NCBI GenBank assembly: GCA_964371555.1
Contig: CAYJMQ010000037.1
Span: 1 to 21,035, forward strand
Reading direction: 5' to 3'
Origin: CAYJMQ01 sp964371555
GTDB lineage: Bacteria > Bdellovibrionota > JACOXK01 > 2-02-FULL-40-11
DNA length: 21,035 nucleotides
Below the pieces are notes generated by a model. That model searched no databases. It was given only the letters and a program-made list of their open reading frames with translations, and was not told the DNA's origin. The position numbers and the translations under genes are program-made. This document shows, one piece after another, positions 9,345 through 16,239 of this stretch (position 1 is the stretch's first letter; every line of letters begins with the position of its first letter).

Positions 9345-9968
9345 TTAATATTTCTTTATTATTTTTCTCAAAAGATCAGTAGCTTCTTTAGGGTCTAATT
9401 TATTTTTTTCTATGTTATTTTTCAAACGAATAAGATCCCTTAAGGCATCCAAAACATCATGCTTTTTCGCCTTTATTTTTAGATTTTTTATAATCGTTGG
9501 ATACCGATCCAACATCAAAAGAATGTTTTGTCCTTCAATCGATGCCTTTGCCCATTTAAATGCATTGAGTCGATCAATAATCAGGTCTTCTACAGTAATA
9601 ATCCGGATGGAAATTCCCCTAAAATTGATTTCTTCATAACTTTCCCCCATTCCTAAAGAGCCAGATGGAAATTCGACAATGAGTTGAAATTGAGGATGAA
9701 CAAAGAGGCGGCCTTCTCTATTAAAGCCAAGCCATTTCATGACTTCTTTAACTTCATTCGAAGTTGGTAATACATAATCAAGATCACCTGAAGCATATAA
9801 GCCTTGCGTATAGACTTCCACTGCCGCTCCGCCAACAAGGATCGGATGGAGTTTGGAAGATTGCAGCGCTTTTTGAAGAACTGCGGTAATGGCCAATGCC
9901 CTTCCCCCCCTCTCTTCCATTTGGGAAGCCTCTTCCAGCTCATGTTTTAGAAGATCAAGTTTTTTCAT
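9345..9968 (-). CDS. Nucleotidyltransferase-fold protein (DUF6036/AbiEii-like), probable toxin partner
   Basis: The 207-residue protein has the nucleotidyltransferase pattern: a GG helix motif (VGGAAVEVYTQG, residues 45-56), then D62 and D64 in GDLDYV, and a third acidic residue at E99 (LIVEFPSG). This layout is known from AbiEii, MenA and DUF6036-type proteins, some of which are toxins that modify tRNA or other targets. That link is family knowledge; the target here is unknown. I chose the ATG at 9968, which overlaps the end of the upstream antitoxin-like gene by 14 nt, rather than a start 27 codons upstream that would add a charged tail of no clear value. The C-terminus is lysine-rich and helical. 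The pair lies between oppositely organised genes and is AT-rich, in keeping with an accessory module. Confidence 0.75.
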   Translation of the reverse strand: MKKLDLLKHELEEASQMEERGGRALAITAVLQKALQSSKLHPILVGGAAVEVYTQGLYASGDLDYVLPTSNEVKEVMKWLGFNREGRLFVHPQFQLIVEFPSGSLGMGESYEEINFRGISIRIITVEDLIIDRLNAFKWAKASIEGQNILLMLDRYPTIIKNLKIKAKKHDVLDALRDLIRLKNNIEKNKLDPKEATDLLRKIIKKY

Positions 9969-10260
9969 AAAATCCGAGCTGGTTCCATTTTCGCAGCCAT
10001 TTTTCTTTTGAGAGAGACCTCTTTTTTCTTTTGAGGCGTGATGGCTCAAAATAGAGCCTCGTTGGGTGGGCCTGTTTCAGCAGTTTTTTTAACAGATCAA
10101 ATTTGATCAACGCCGTTTGCGGTCTGCCATTTTTGGTAACGACAACGAAAAGGTTTTGTCGCGCCACCAGGTTATTGAACTCAGACAGTTTTGCTTTTAC
10201 GGAAGCCAACGGTTCGAATTTGAAATTTTCGATATCGGTATAAGGTCTATCCATTTTCAT
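9955..10260 (-). CDS. Phd/YefM-type antitoxin
   Basis: The core (ASVKAKLSEFNNLV, then VVVTKNGRPQTALIKFDLLKKLL, about residues 19-61) matches the Phd/YefM fold: an N-terminal helix that dimerises and binds DNA, and the typical TKNGRPxAxL strand-turn. The roughly 40-residue C-terminal tail is strongly basic (KRKKRSLSKEKWLRKW) and would be the toxin-binding part. I chose the ATG at 10260 because a near-consensus promoter ends 7 nt before it; ATGs at 10278 and 10296 lie inside or upstream of that promoter, and an ATG at 10254 is possible. The downstream nucleotidyltransferase-fold gene overlaps its last 14 nt. Autoregulation through the 20-bp inverted repeat over the -10 box is likely but inferred. 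Confidence 0.75.
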   Translation of the reverse strand: MKMDRPYTDIENFKFEPLASVKAKLSEFNNLVARQNLFVVVTKNGRPQTALIKFDLLKKLLKQAHPTRLYFEPSRLKRKKRSLSKEKWLRKWNQLGFYEKT

Positions 10261-10295
10261 GACTATTATTATAGTCATTTTATTACTTTTGTCCA
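10259..10295 (-). promoter_or_regulatory. Promoter with overlapping palindromic operator of the toxin-antitoxin-like operon
   Basis: On the minus strand, TGGACA (10295-10290) and a perfect TATAAT (10273-10268) are 16 nt apart. A perfect inverted repeat, ATGACTAT-TATT-ATAGTCAT on the plus strand (10259-10278), covers the -10 box and the first bases of the ATG at 10260. Antitoxins of the Phd/YefM type usually bind such sites to repress their own operon. The start codon lies 7 nt past the -10 box, so the mRNA would have no leader. Confidence 0.65.
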
Positions 10296-10425
10296 TTGTA
10301 AATTTTCATCCAAAACCACAGTGGGCCCATTTAACCGGGTCGTCGTGAATCAAAAATGCGGGGTAAGGCCAGCAGAATTTAATCTTGTTTTTTCAAAAAA
10401 AATTGTATAAGAAGCAGTGCCTTAG

Positions 10426-11460
10426 ATGAGGATATTTTTTTTATTTTTTCTTAGCCTGGTTTCATTCGCCCTTCCTATAAGACTGACTGCTCAGCCACCA
10501 AAAGAAGGTGTGGAATTATTGCTTCGGCTCATACGTCTCATACGTAAAGATAGTCGTATCTCATCTGATGTGGAATATAAGCAGCTTGAATCTATTTTAA
10601 AAATGACGAAAGGAGAGAGAGAAAGGCTGTTTCGAAGCGCGGCCACGATAGAAAATTGGCGTTCTCATTTTAAAGCATCGATGACTAAGAGTGGAGAGTG
10701 GAAGAATATAGAGAACAACACCTTCCTTGAGCGTCATTTTTTTGAATATGCTTATTATATTGAATGGGTTCAGGGATCGGAAGCAACCGCATCCCGGTTT
10801 AAAATAATCCGGCATCCAGATGGAAATCAATATGCTTTTCTTTTTGAACCGAGCCCTCATTTGTCTGTGGATCATCTTCCTACTCATCTTCAAATTAGGG
10901 AAATGAGGGGAATTGGAGAGACGTCCGCTCAAATTGTTTATTTCCAAAGCAAAGATGGATTTAAAGGGGTTGTAGATTCTTTCTTTCTTTTGGCGAGCGA
11001 ACATCGATTTGTGACTCTTTCATTTATTCGAAAGAATTCTCCTTCTATTATTAATATGAAGGACACTTTGGTTCCGGAGAAGACGTTGTTTTCAAATGCC
11101 ATTGTCGATTTGGCCAGTGGGAGAGTCTATTCAGGATGGAATGGCAAGCGGGGATGGTTAAAGGCGATGCAGGGACCGATGACCGATTTATTTCGTGAGG
11201 AGTTTGAGCGGTTAGAAAGCCCTCTTTCTAAACTATTGAGAACTGCTCTTCAAGATTTGAGGAGTCAGGGGTGGCACGATATAGATGCTTTTTTGGAAAA
11301 GGAACTCACGCTCATAGGAGATGGAATTTTTCGCTACCGTTTGGCGCGTTATAATTTTGTAGCGGAATCTTTTGAGAGTCATTCTCCGATTATTACGTTT
11401 ATTATTGATATGAAGAACCTTCTTCGGCCGAGGGTGATTCAGATGAATCTGAAACCATGA
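10426..11460 (+). CDS. Secreted protein of unknown function (344 aa)
   Basis: A signal peptide (MRIFFLFFLSLVSFALPIRL, cut after LTA near residue 22) is followed by a mixed alpha/beta protein with no cysteines. Residues about 25-75 are charged and helical; the centre is beta-rich (RFKIIRHPDGNQYAFLFEPS, then FVTLSFIRKN); the C-terminus is again mixed and ends with strands. No family is recognised. The ATG is preceded only by a weak ribosome binding site, and a TATAAG at 10406-10411 may serve as a -10 box. A 9-bp exact duplication at 10529-10546 gives RLIRLIR just after the signal peptide. It is divergent from the toxin-antitoxin-like pair and ends 43 nt before the acyl-CoA dehydrogenase, whose own promoter starts 8 nt after this stop, so the two need not be co-transcribed. 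Confidence 0.75.
   Translation: MRIFFLFFLSLVSFALPIRLTAQPPKEGVELLLRLIRLIRKDSRISSDVEYKQLESILKMTKGERERLFRSAATIENWRSHFKASMTKSGEWKNIENNTFLERHFFEYAYYIEWVQGSEATASRFKIIRHPDGNQYAFLFEPSPHLSVDHLPTHLQIREMRGIGETSAQIVYFQSKDGFKGVVDSFFLLASEHRFVTLSFIRKNSPSIINMKDTLVPEKTLFSNAIVDLASGRVYSGWNGKRGWLKAMQGPMTDLFREEFERLESPLSKLLRTALQDLRSQGWHDIDAFLEKELTLIGDGIFRYRLARYNFVAESFESHSPIITFIIDMKNLLRPRVIQMNLKP
10529..10546. repeat. 9-bp in-frame tandem duplication (LIR)
   Basis: CTCATACGT is present twice in exact tandem, coding for RLIRLIR in the 344-residue secreted protein. Exactness suggests a recent slippage event. Confidence 0.75.
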
Positions 11461-11468
11461 CCTTTTAT

Positions 11469-11497
11469 TTGACATTTCATGACGATTTCACTAATTT
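11469..11497 (+). promoter_or_regulatory. Promoter of the acyl-CoA dehydrogenase, leaderless geometry
   Basis: A perfect TTGACA (11469-11474) is followed after 17 nt by TAATTT (11492-11497), and the ATG comes only 6 nt later at 11504. No Shine-Dalgarno sequence is visible, only a C-run. Transcription would start at or next to the ATG. Confidence 0.5.
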
Positions 11498-11503
11498 TCC
11501 CCC

Positions 11504-12655
11504 ATGCCTTTGCCAATCACAGACGAACACCGGTTAATCCAAAATCTTGCCAAAGAGCTTGCCGAAAAAGAAGTTGCCCCCTTTGCGATGAAGGCTGACC
11601 ATGAGGGGATTTATCCTCAGCATGTCATCAAAAAGTTGGCTGAAGCAGGGTTGATGGGGGTTGCCATCCCCGAAGCGTATGGGGGGGGAGGGCAGGATCA
11701 TGTTGCCTATGTGCTTGCCCTTGAAGAAATTGCGGTCCGTTGCGCGAGTACGGCTGTCATTATGTCGGTTAATAATTCTTTGGTTTGTGATCCCCTTTTT
11801 CAGTTCGGAACGGAAGAACAAAAAAAGAACTACCTCATCCCTCTGGCCAGAGGGGAAAAGCTGGGATGTTTTTGTCTTTCAGAACCGAATGCGGGTTCAG
11901 ATGCCGGGAGTCAACAGACATACGCGGCGTCATCAGGGGGGGATTATATTATCTCCGGTGTGAAAAATTTTATAACCAATGGACCCCAGGCAGATACGGC
12001 CGTTGTATTTGCTGTGACAGATAAATCAAAAGGGAAAAAGGGGATTTCTGCCTTTATCGTCGATAAACATGCTCCGGGCGTGGAAGTTGGGAAAATTGAA
12101 AAGAAAATGGGGATCAAAGGATCAGCCTGTTCACAGATGCTTTTTAATGAAGCGCGGGTCCCCAAAGAAAATCTTTTGGGACAGCCGGGGGATGGATTCA
12201 AAATTGCGCTCCAGTCGCTCGACGGGGGGAGAATCGGCATTGGGGCCCAGGCAGTAGGAATAGCGCGGGCGGCATTTGAAGCAGCCAGGAGTTATGCAAA
12301 AGAACGAAAACAGTTTGGAACCCCTATTGCAGACTTTCAGGCGATCCAGTGGATGCTTGCCGATATGGCAACTCAAATCGATGCGGCAAGGCTTCTTGTG
12401 CATCGGGCGGCCGATCTCCATGACCGGGGAGAATCCTTTACAAAGGAGGCGGCTATGGCAAAGCTTTTTTCATCGGAAACAGCGATGAAAGCGGCAACCG
12501 ATGCCATTCAGGTTTATGGGGGATATGGTTATTCCCGGGAATATCCGGTTGAGCGGTTTTTCAGGGATGCAAAGATTACGGAGATTTACGAGGGGACATC
12601 CGAGATTCAGCGACTTGTCATTGCGGGGCAGATTTTAAAAGGATCCCCATTGTGA
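11504..12655 (+). CDS. Short-chain (butyryl-type) acyl-CoA dehydrogenase
   Basis: This FAD enzyme oxidises an acyl-CoA to its trans-2-enoyl-CoA and passes electrons to electron-transfer flavoprotein in the cytoplasm. At 383 residues it has the normal family length, and MPLPITDEHRLIQNLAKELA is the normal N-terminus. Signature 1 is visible as CLSEPNAGSDAGS (about residues 125-137), signature 2 as QVYGGYGYSREYPVERFFRD, and the catalytic base is Glu363 in IYEGTSEIQRL, the position of Glu376 in medium-chain and Glu367 in bacterial butyryl-CoA dehydrogenases. The close match to bcd/SCAD-like sequences suggests C4 substrates, but chain length cannot be fixed by eye. The nearby isobutyryl-CoA-mutase-like genes make butyryl-CoA or isobutyryl-CoA a sensible substrate. 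No etfAB genes are in the window. Confidence 0.95.
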   Translation: MPLPITDEHRLIQNLAKELAEKEVAPFAMKADHEGIYPQHVIKKLAEAGLMGVAIPEAYGGGGQDHVAYVLALEEIAVRCASTAVIMSVNNSLVCDPLFQFGTEEQKKNYLIPLARGEKLGCFCLSEPNAGSDAGSQQTYAASSGGDYIISGVKNFITNGPQADTAVVFAVTDKSKGKKGISAFIVDKHAPGVEVGKIEKKMGIKGSACSQMLFNEARVPKENLLGQPGDGFKIALQSLDGGRIGIGAQAVGIARAAFEAARSYAKERKQFGTPIADFQAIQWMLADMATQIDAARLLVHRAADLHDRGESFTKEAAMAKLFSSETAMKAATDAIQVYGGYGYSREYPVERFFRDAKITEIYEGTSEIQRLVIAGQILKGSPL

Positions 12656-12702
12656 AACTTAAGATGACGTTTTTTGTCACCTTTTTTCCGACGGATATTA
12701 TT

Positions 12703-12806
12703 TAGATTCTGCTGAAAAAGTCATGCTGAGGGACGAAGTCCCGAAGCATCTCCGCTGGGATTCTTCGCGCTTTGCGCTCAGAATGACACTTTTTCAGCAG
12801 AATCTA
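12703..12806. repeat. Palindromic REP-like element, 104 bp with 19-bp perfect arms
   Basis: Arms at 12703-12721 and 12788-12806 (core AGATTCTGCTGAAAAAGT against its reverse complement) are perfect. Inside are two smaller hairpins, GGGAC-GAA-GTCCC and GCGC-TTT-GCGC. Its inner part, read on the minus strand, matches the 89-bp repeats at 16062-16239 (GTCATTCTGAGCG, then GGACTTCGTCC), so both belong to one dispersed family. It lies 48 nt after the acyl-CoA dehydrogenase stop and may also end transcription, as it would fold strongly in RNA. Confidence 0.85.
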
Positions 12807-12941
12807 TTTAAAATTTTAAAAAAACAATAGGTGATTTTAAAATCATAGGTATAATGAAATTGTAGACCTTAAGAAATCGGTACGTTTGCGGAAGTGGATA
12901 AAAGGTTCCCCAAACCGGGGTTATTTAAGAGAAATTAAGAG

Positions 12942-13487
12942 ATGGAAAAAACGCGGCTTTATTTTTTACAAGCCCTCATTGTTCTTTTCTTGACGATTGT
13001 TTCACAGGGAGGGAAGACAGAGGAGGGAGAGGGGCGCTTTCGTCTGCTGTCGGAAATTCAAAATGGTGTGACATATATTAAAAATCCCTGCCATCGTGGG
13101 ACTTTCAGTCTGGTATTTTCATTTTCAAAAGAGCTGAAGGGATCGGTTGAAGAGGAGATGGCGTTTGTTTCATTTTCTGAAGCATTTCAAGATTTCTTAA
13201 AAACCCAGCATGAAGAGATGAAAACAGTTGCCCTCTATGCAGGCGCCCCTGAGAAAATCGGAAGTCGCCAGCTCCGGGTCGACTATATCGCAAAGATGGT
13301 TCGGGAGGACGGAAGCGATGTCAACCTCGAACTCCCAGACCAGATTGAAGTTGTTATTTTGAACGAAGATCTTTCGAGGGTCTTCGATCAGTCAAATCGC
13401 TCATGTGAAAGGGTGCCAACCAACGAAAGAGAAATCACGCTGCTCCTGTCAAACCCGTACGAGATGTGCGGGGCATATCCTCATTGA
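12942..13487 (+). CDS. Small secreted protein of unknown function (181 aa)
   Basis: The protein begins with a short basic segment and a hydrophobic stretch (LYFLQALIVLFLTIVSQG) that reads as a signal peptide or an N-terminal anchor. The remainder is beta-rich and acidic, with three cysteines (NPCHRG, RSCERV, YEMCGA). No family is recognised. The region just upstream has a TATAAT at 12850-12855 but no good -35 box, and only a weak AAGAG close to the ATG. The gene sits between the acyl-CoA dehydrogenase and the mutase genes; it ends 41 nt before the mutase large subunit, so it could be co-transcribed with it, but nothing in the protein suggests a link to acyl-CoA metabolism. Confidence 0.7.
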   Translation: MEKTRLYFLQALIVLFLTIVSQGGKTEEGEGRFRLLSEIQNGVTYIKNPCHRGTFSLVFSFSKELKGSVEEEMAFVSFSEAFQDFLKTQHEEMKTVALYAGAPEKIGSRQLRVDYIAKMVREDGSDVNLELPDQIEVVILNEDLSRVFDQSNRSCERVPTNEREITLLLSNPYEMCGAYPH

Positions 13488-13528
13488 TTTTCATTTCGAA
13501 AAACAGTAGAGTTCTTTAAGTTTTCAAT

Positions 13529-15154
13529 ATGAAACGAGCGTCTGAAAAAAAAGAAATTCGGAAGGTACAGCCAAAGCGCTTTTCGACGATTTCTGATCTC
13601 GAAATTAAAGGGCTCTATACGCCGGAGGATATTGAAAATGTCGATTATAAAAAGGATCTGTCGGATCCTGGCGAATATCCGTTTACACGGGGCATTCATC
13701 GCACCATGTATCGGGGGAAACCGTGGACCATGCGGCTCTTTTCGGGTTTTGGAACCGCAGCCGACACCAACAAGCGATATCATCTGCTTCTTGGGCGGGG
13801 CCAGCATGGGTTGAGTGTCGCGTTTGATATGCCAACACTGATGGGGATCGATTCTCTTGACCCGCGCAGCAAGGGAGAGGTTGGAAAGTGCGGGGTGGCT
13901 GTAGATACCCTGCGGGACATGGAAATTCTCTTCAAAGGGATTCCTCTCGATCAGGTTACAACCTCCATGACGATCAATTCCCCGGCGATTGTCCTTTTTG
14001 CAATGTACCTCATGGTTGCGAAAAAACAAAAGGTCCCATTTAATCGTGTGGGGGGGACGCTTCAAAACGATATTTTGAAAGAATATATTGCGCAGAAAGA
14101 ATGGATTTATCCCCCTCGTCCGTCGATGAGGATTATTCAGGATATGCTTGTCTACTGCGCGAAACATGTTCCGAAATGGAATACAATTTCGATATCCGGC
14201 TATCATATCCGGGAAGCCGGTTCTACCGCCGCGCAGGAGCTTGCCTTTACGCTCGCAGACGGCATCGGCTATGTTCAGGCAGGGATTGAGGCGGGGCTGG
14301 ATGTGGATGACTTTGCGCCAAGGCTCTCATTCTTTTTTAATGCTCATAGCGATTTTTTTGAGGAGATTGCAAAGTATCGCGCCGCCCGAAAGATGTGGGC
14401 AAGAACGATGCGGGAGAGATTCCAGGCGAAAAATCCCCGTTCCTGGCTTTTGAGATTTCACACACAGACAGCCGGCTGCAGTCTCACCGCCCAGCAGCCG
14501 TATAACAATGTGGTTCGGGTTGCTATTCAGGCGCTTTCAGGGGTTTTGGGGGGGACGCAATCCCTTCACACGAATGCGCTTGATGAAACATTGGCATTGC
14601 CGACGGAGTTTTCGGCAACGGTTGCCCTTCGCACACAGCAGATCATTGCTGAAGAGACGGGGGTTATCAATACCGCCGATCCGCTGGGAGGGTCTTATTT
14701 CGTTGAGGCGCTTACAAACAAATTGGAAGAAGAGGCGACAGAATATATAAAAAAAATTGATGAGATGGGGGGGATTATTGAGGCCATTGAAAAGGGGTAT
14801 CCTCAAAAAGAGATCGCCAGGGCTTCCTATCACTATCAGCAGCAGCTCGAACGGGGGGAAAAGGTGATTGTAGGCATGAATAAACATGTTGAGAAGGGAG
14901 AGCATCCCCTTGAAACACTTTATATCGATGAATCGACAGAGCGACGGCAGGTTACGATTCTAAAAAATGTGAAAAGGGAGAGGACTGAGGCGAAAGTCAG
15001 AAAGAGTCTTGATGCGTTGAAACGGGGGGCAGAGGGGAAAGAGAATCTTGTGCCACTGGTGACCGAAGCTGTGGCTGAAATGGCAACGATCGGTGAAATC
15101 TGCTCCGCGTTAAAAGATGTATTCGGCGGCTACACGGAAAAAACGGTGTTTTAG
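13529..15154 (+). CDS. icmA: B12-dependent acyl-CoA mutase, large subunit, isobutyryl-CoA mutase type
   Basis: This is the substrate-binding TIM-barrel subunit of the methylmalonyl-CoA mutase family (541 aa, as in two-subunit enzymes such as Streptomyces IcmA of about 566 aa). Motifs run in the usual order: YPFTRGIHRTMY, GLSVAFDMPT, QNDILKEY, PSMRII, SISGYH (His226, equal to His244 of the Propionibacterium mutase), DFAPRLSFF and TQSLHTNALDE. By ungapped counting, the residue at methylmalonyl-CoA mutase Tyr89 is Phe71, and the residue at Arg207 is Gln189; Ala98 is at the site that is Asp in 2-hydroxyisobutyryl-CoA mutase. Phe plus Gln is the published signature of isobutyryl-CoA mutase, so the likely reaction is isobutyryl-CoA to butyryl-CoA. 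The small subunit starts one base after the stop. No MeaB-type GTPase chaperone gene and no cobalamin riboswitch is seen nearby. Confidence 0.9.
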   Translation: MKRASEKKEIRKVQPKRFSTISDLEIKGLYTPEDIENVDYKKDLSDPGEYPFTRGIHRTMYRGKPWTMRLFSGFGTAADTNKRYHLLLGRGQHGLSVAFDMPTLMGIDSLDPRSKGEVGKCGVAVDTLRDMEILFKGIPLDQVTTSMTINSPAIVLFAMYLMVAKKQKVPFNRVGGTLQNDILKEYIAQKEWIYPPRPSMRIIQDMLVYCAKHVPKWNTISISGYHIREAGSTAAQELAFTLADGIGYVQAGIEAGLDVDDFAPRLSFFFNAHSDFFEEIAKYRAARKMWARTMRERFQAKNPRSWLLRFHTQTAGCSLTAQQPYNNVVRVAIQALSGVLGGTQSLHTNALDETLALPTEFSATVALRTQQIIAEETGVINTADPLGGSYFVEALTNKLEEEATEYIKKIDEMGGIIEAIEKGYPQKEIARASYHYQQQLERGEKVIVGMNKHVEKGEHPLETLYIDESTERRQVTILKNVKRERTEAKVRKSLDALKRGAEGKENLVPLVTEAVAEMATIGEICSALKDVFGGYTEKTVF

Positions 15155-15155
15155 G

Positions 15156-15560
15156 ATGGTTATGACGCGCCCTTTACGAGTACTGGTATCCAAAGCGGGT
15201 CTCGATGGACATGATCGGGGGATTAAGGTTGTTGCCCGAGCTCTGCGGGACGCAGGAATCGAAGTCATCTACACCGGGCTTCATCAGACGCCTGAGATGA
15301 TCGTTTCTGCCGCCCTTGAAGAGGATGCCGATGCGATTTGTGTCTCTATTCTTTCCGGGGCGCATATGGTTCTTATGAAAGATATTTTCACCCTCCTAAA
15401 AAAGAATAAGATGTCGCGTGTTCCGGTCATTTTGGGGGGGATTGTTCCCGAGACCGATTTTCATAAGCTCAAAAAAATCGGCGTTAAAAAAATCTTCACC
15501 CCCGGCGCTTCTCTGGAGGATATTGTTTCTTACATCAAGACAGATATTAAACCGATGTAA
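15156..15560 (+). CDS. icmB: B12-binding small subunit of the acyl-CoA mutase
   Basis: The 134-residue protein is a stand-alone cobalamin-binding Rossmann domain. It carries the base-off/His-on motif LDGHDRG (residues 16-22, His19 being the cobalt ligand), the SILSGAH loop and ILGGIVP, all normal for the mutase C-terminal domain, and YTGLHQTPEM as in IcmB and mutase proteins. The length equals that of IcmB (about 136). I chose the ATG at 15156, one base after the large subunit stop; an ATG at 15162 has a better spaced AGGA and would remove only two residues. A longer frame upstream overlaps the large subunit and is not needed. It should form the active holoenzyme with the large subunit just upstream. 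It ends 14 bp from the end of the convergent DUF35 gene, with no room for a terminator. Confidence 0.93.
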   Translation: MVMTRPLRVLVSKAGLDGHDRGIKVVARALRDAGIEVIYTGLHQTPEMIVSAALEEDADAICVSILSGAHMVLMKDIFTLLKKNKMSRVPVILGGIVPETDFHKLKKIGVKKIFTPGASLEDIVSYIKTDIKPM

Positions 15561-15574
15561 AATTTTTCTTTGCC

Positions 15575-16057
15575 CTATATCAACTCAAAACATTCAATAT
15601 CGAGAATGGAGCCGGTTCGTTTTGCTTTTTGTTTGAAGAGCGCCCTTGCTTTTGCTCCGATTCTTATTTTTTTGGGATCTTTGGCGGAGAGGTAGTGAAT
15701 GACGCCCCCTTCGAACCCTTTGAATGTTACAAATCCAACGAACTTTGGACAGAGGGGGGAGGGGAGGGGATTTCCATCAAGATCGATCGTAACCTGTGTG
15801 TGCGACGCAAGAATTCCTTCACGGGGGGCAACGCGATTTTCTTCGAGGCGGGTGAGACACCGCTCACAAAAATGACGGGCAGGCAGAAATGCCTTGGCAC
15901 ACTTCGGACAATAGCTTCCGATAATTTCTTCATTTTCTTCAAGCTTTCTTAAAAATCTTTCATTGCCAATTCCAGCGGTGTATTTGCTCGTAATCAGCAT
16001 GCTTCCTTCGACAGATTTTATTTTATCGTTTTCAAGTGAGCGGTCGAGAATTGTCAT
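15575..16057 (-). CDS. DUF35 zinc-ribbon/OB-fold protein, thiolase partner (second copy)
   Basis: An N-terminal helix (GNERFLRKLEENEEIIG) is followed by a rubredoxin-like zinc ribbon with Cys50, Cys53, Cys64 and Cys67 (CPKCAKAFLPARHFCERC), then the OB-fold half (GILASHTQVTIDLDGNP to GSILDIECFELI). This is the DUF35/ChsH2/BbsA layout; such proteins form complexes with thiolase-fold enzymes and are thought to shape the acyl-CoA binding site. It is a paralogue of the DUF35 protein encoded upstream (16224-16721). It is last in the operon thiolase, thiolase-like, DUF35, DUF35, but is cut off from the others by two tandem palindromic repeats ending 4 nt upstream of this ATG. No good ribosome binding site precedes the ATG; an internal ATG at 16000 is an alternative. 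Confidence 0.9.
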   Translation of the reverse strand: MTILDRSLENDKIKSVEGSMLITSKYTAGIGNERFLRKLEENEEIIGSYCPKCAKAFLPARHFCERCLTRLEENRVAPREGILASHTQVTIDLDGNPLPSPLCPKFVGFVTFKGFEGGVIHYLSAKDPKKIRIGAKARALFKQKAKRTGSILDIECFELI

Positions 16058-16061
16058 TGTC

Positions 16062-16239
16062 TTATGCTTTCTGTTAATCGGTCATTCTGAGCGAAGCGAA
16101 GAATCTCATTGATGAGATCCTTCGGACTTCGTCCTCAGGATGACATCGGTTTATGCTTTCTGTTAATCGGTCATTCTGAGCGAAGCGAAGAATCTCATTG
16201 ATGAGATCCTTCGGACTTCGTCCTCAGGATGACATCGGT
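16062..16239. repeat. Two exact 89-bp tandem copies of a palindromic repeat
   Basis: Copies run 16062-16150 and 16151-16239 (each starts TTATGCTTTCTGTTAATCGG and ends GACATCGGT) and look identical base for base. Each contains an imperfect inverted repeat: GTCATTCTGAGCGAAGCGAA and AGGATGAC ends enclose CTCATTGATGAG at the tip. The family is shared with the element at 12703-12806. The pair fills all of the space between the two DUF35 genes, and its right end supplies the last four codons and the stop of the upstream DUF35 gene. Confidence 0.92.

Noticed and set aside
13488..13528. Search for a cobalamin riboswitch before the B12-dependent mutase
   Set aside because: Only 41 nt separate the genes; too short, and no B12-box is seen.
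13481..14206. 241-codon minus-strand frame opposite the mutase gene
   Set aside because: Antisense shadow of a strongly conserved gene; composition is unlike a natural protein.
15546..15557. TTAAACCGATGT at the end of the mutase small subunit matches the outer edge of the 89-bp repeats
   Set aside because: Twelve bases in an AT-rich context, inside conserved coding end; no further similarity to support a repeat remnant.
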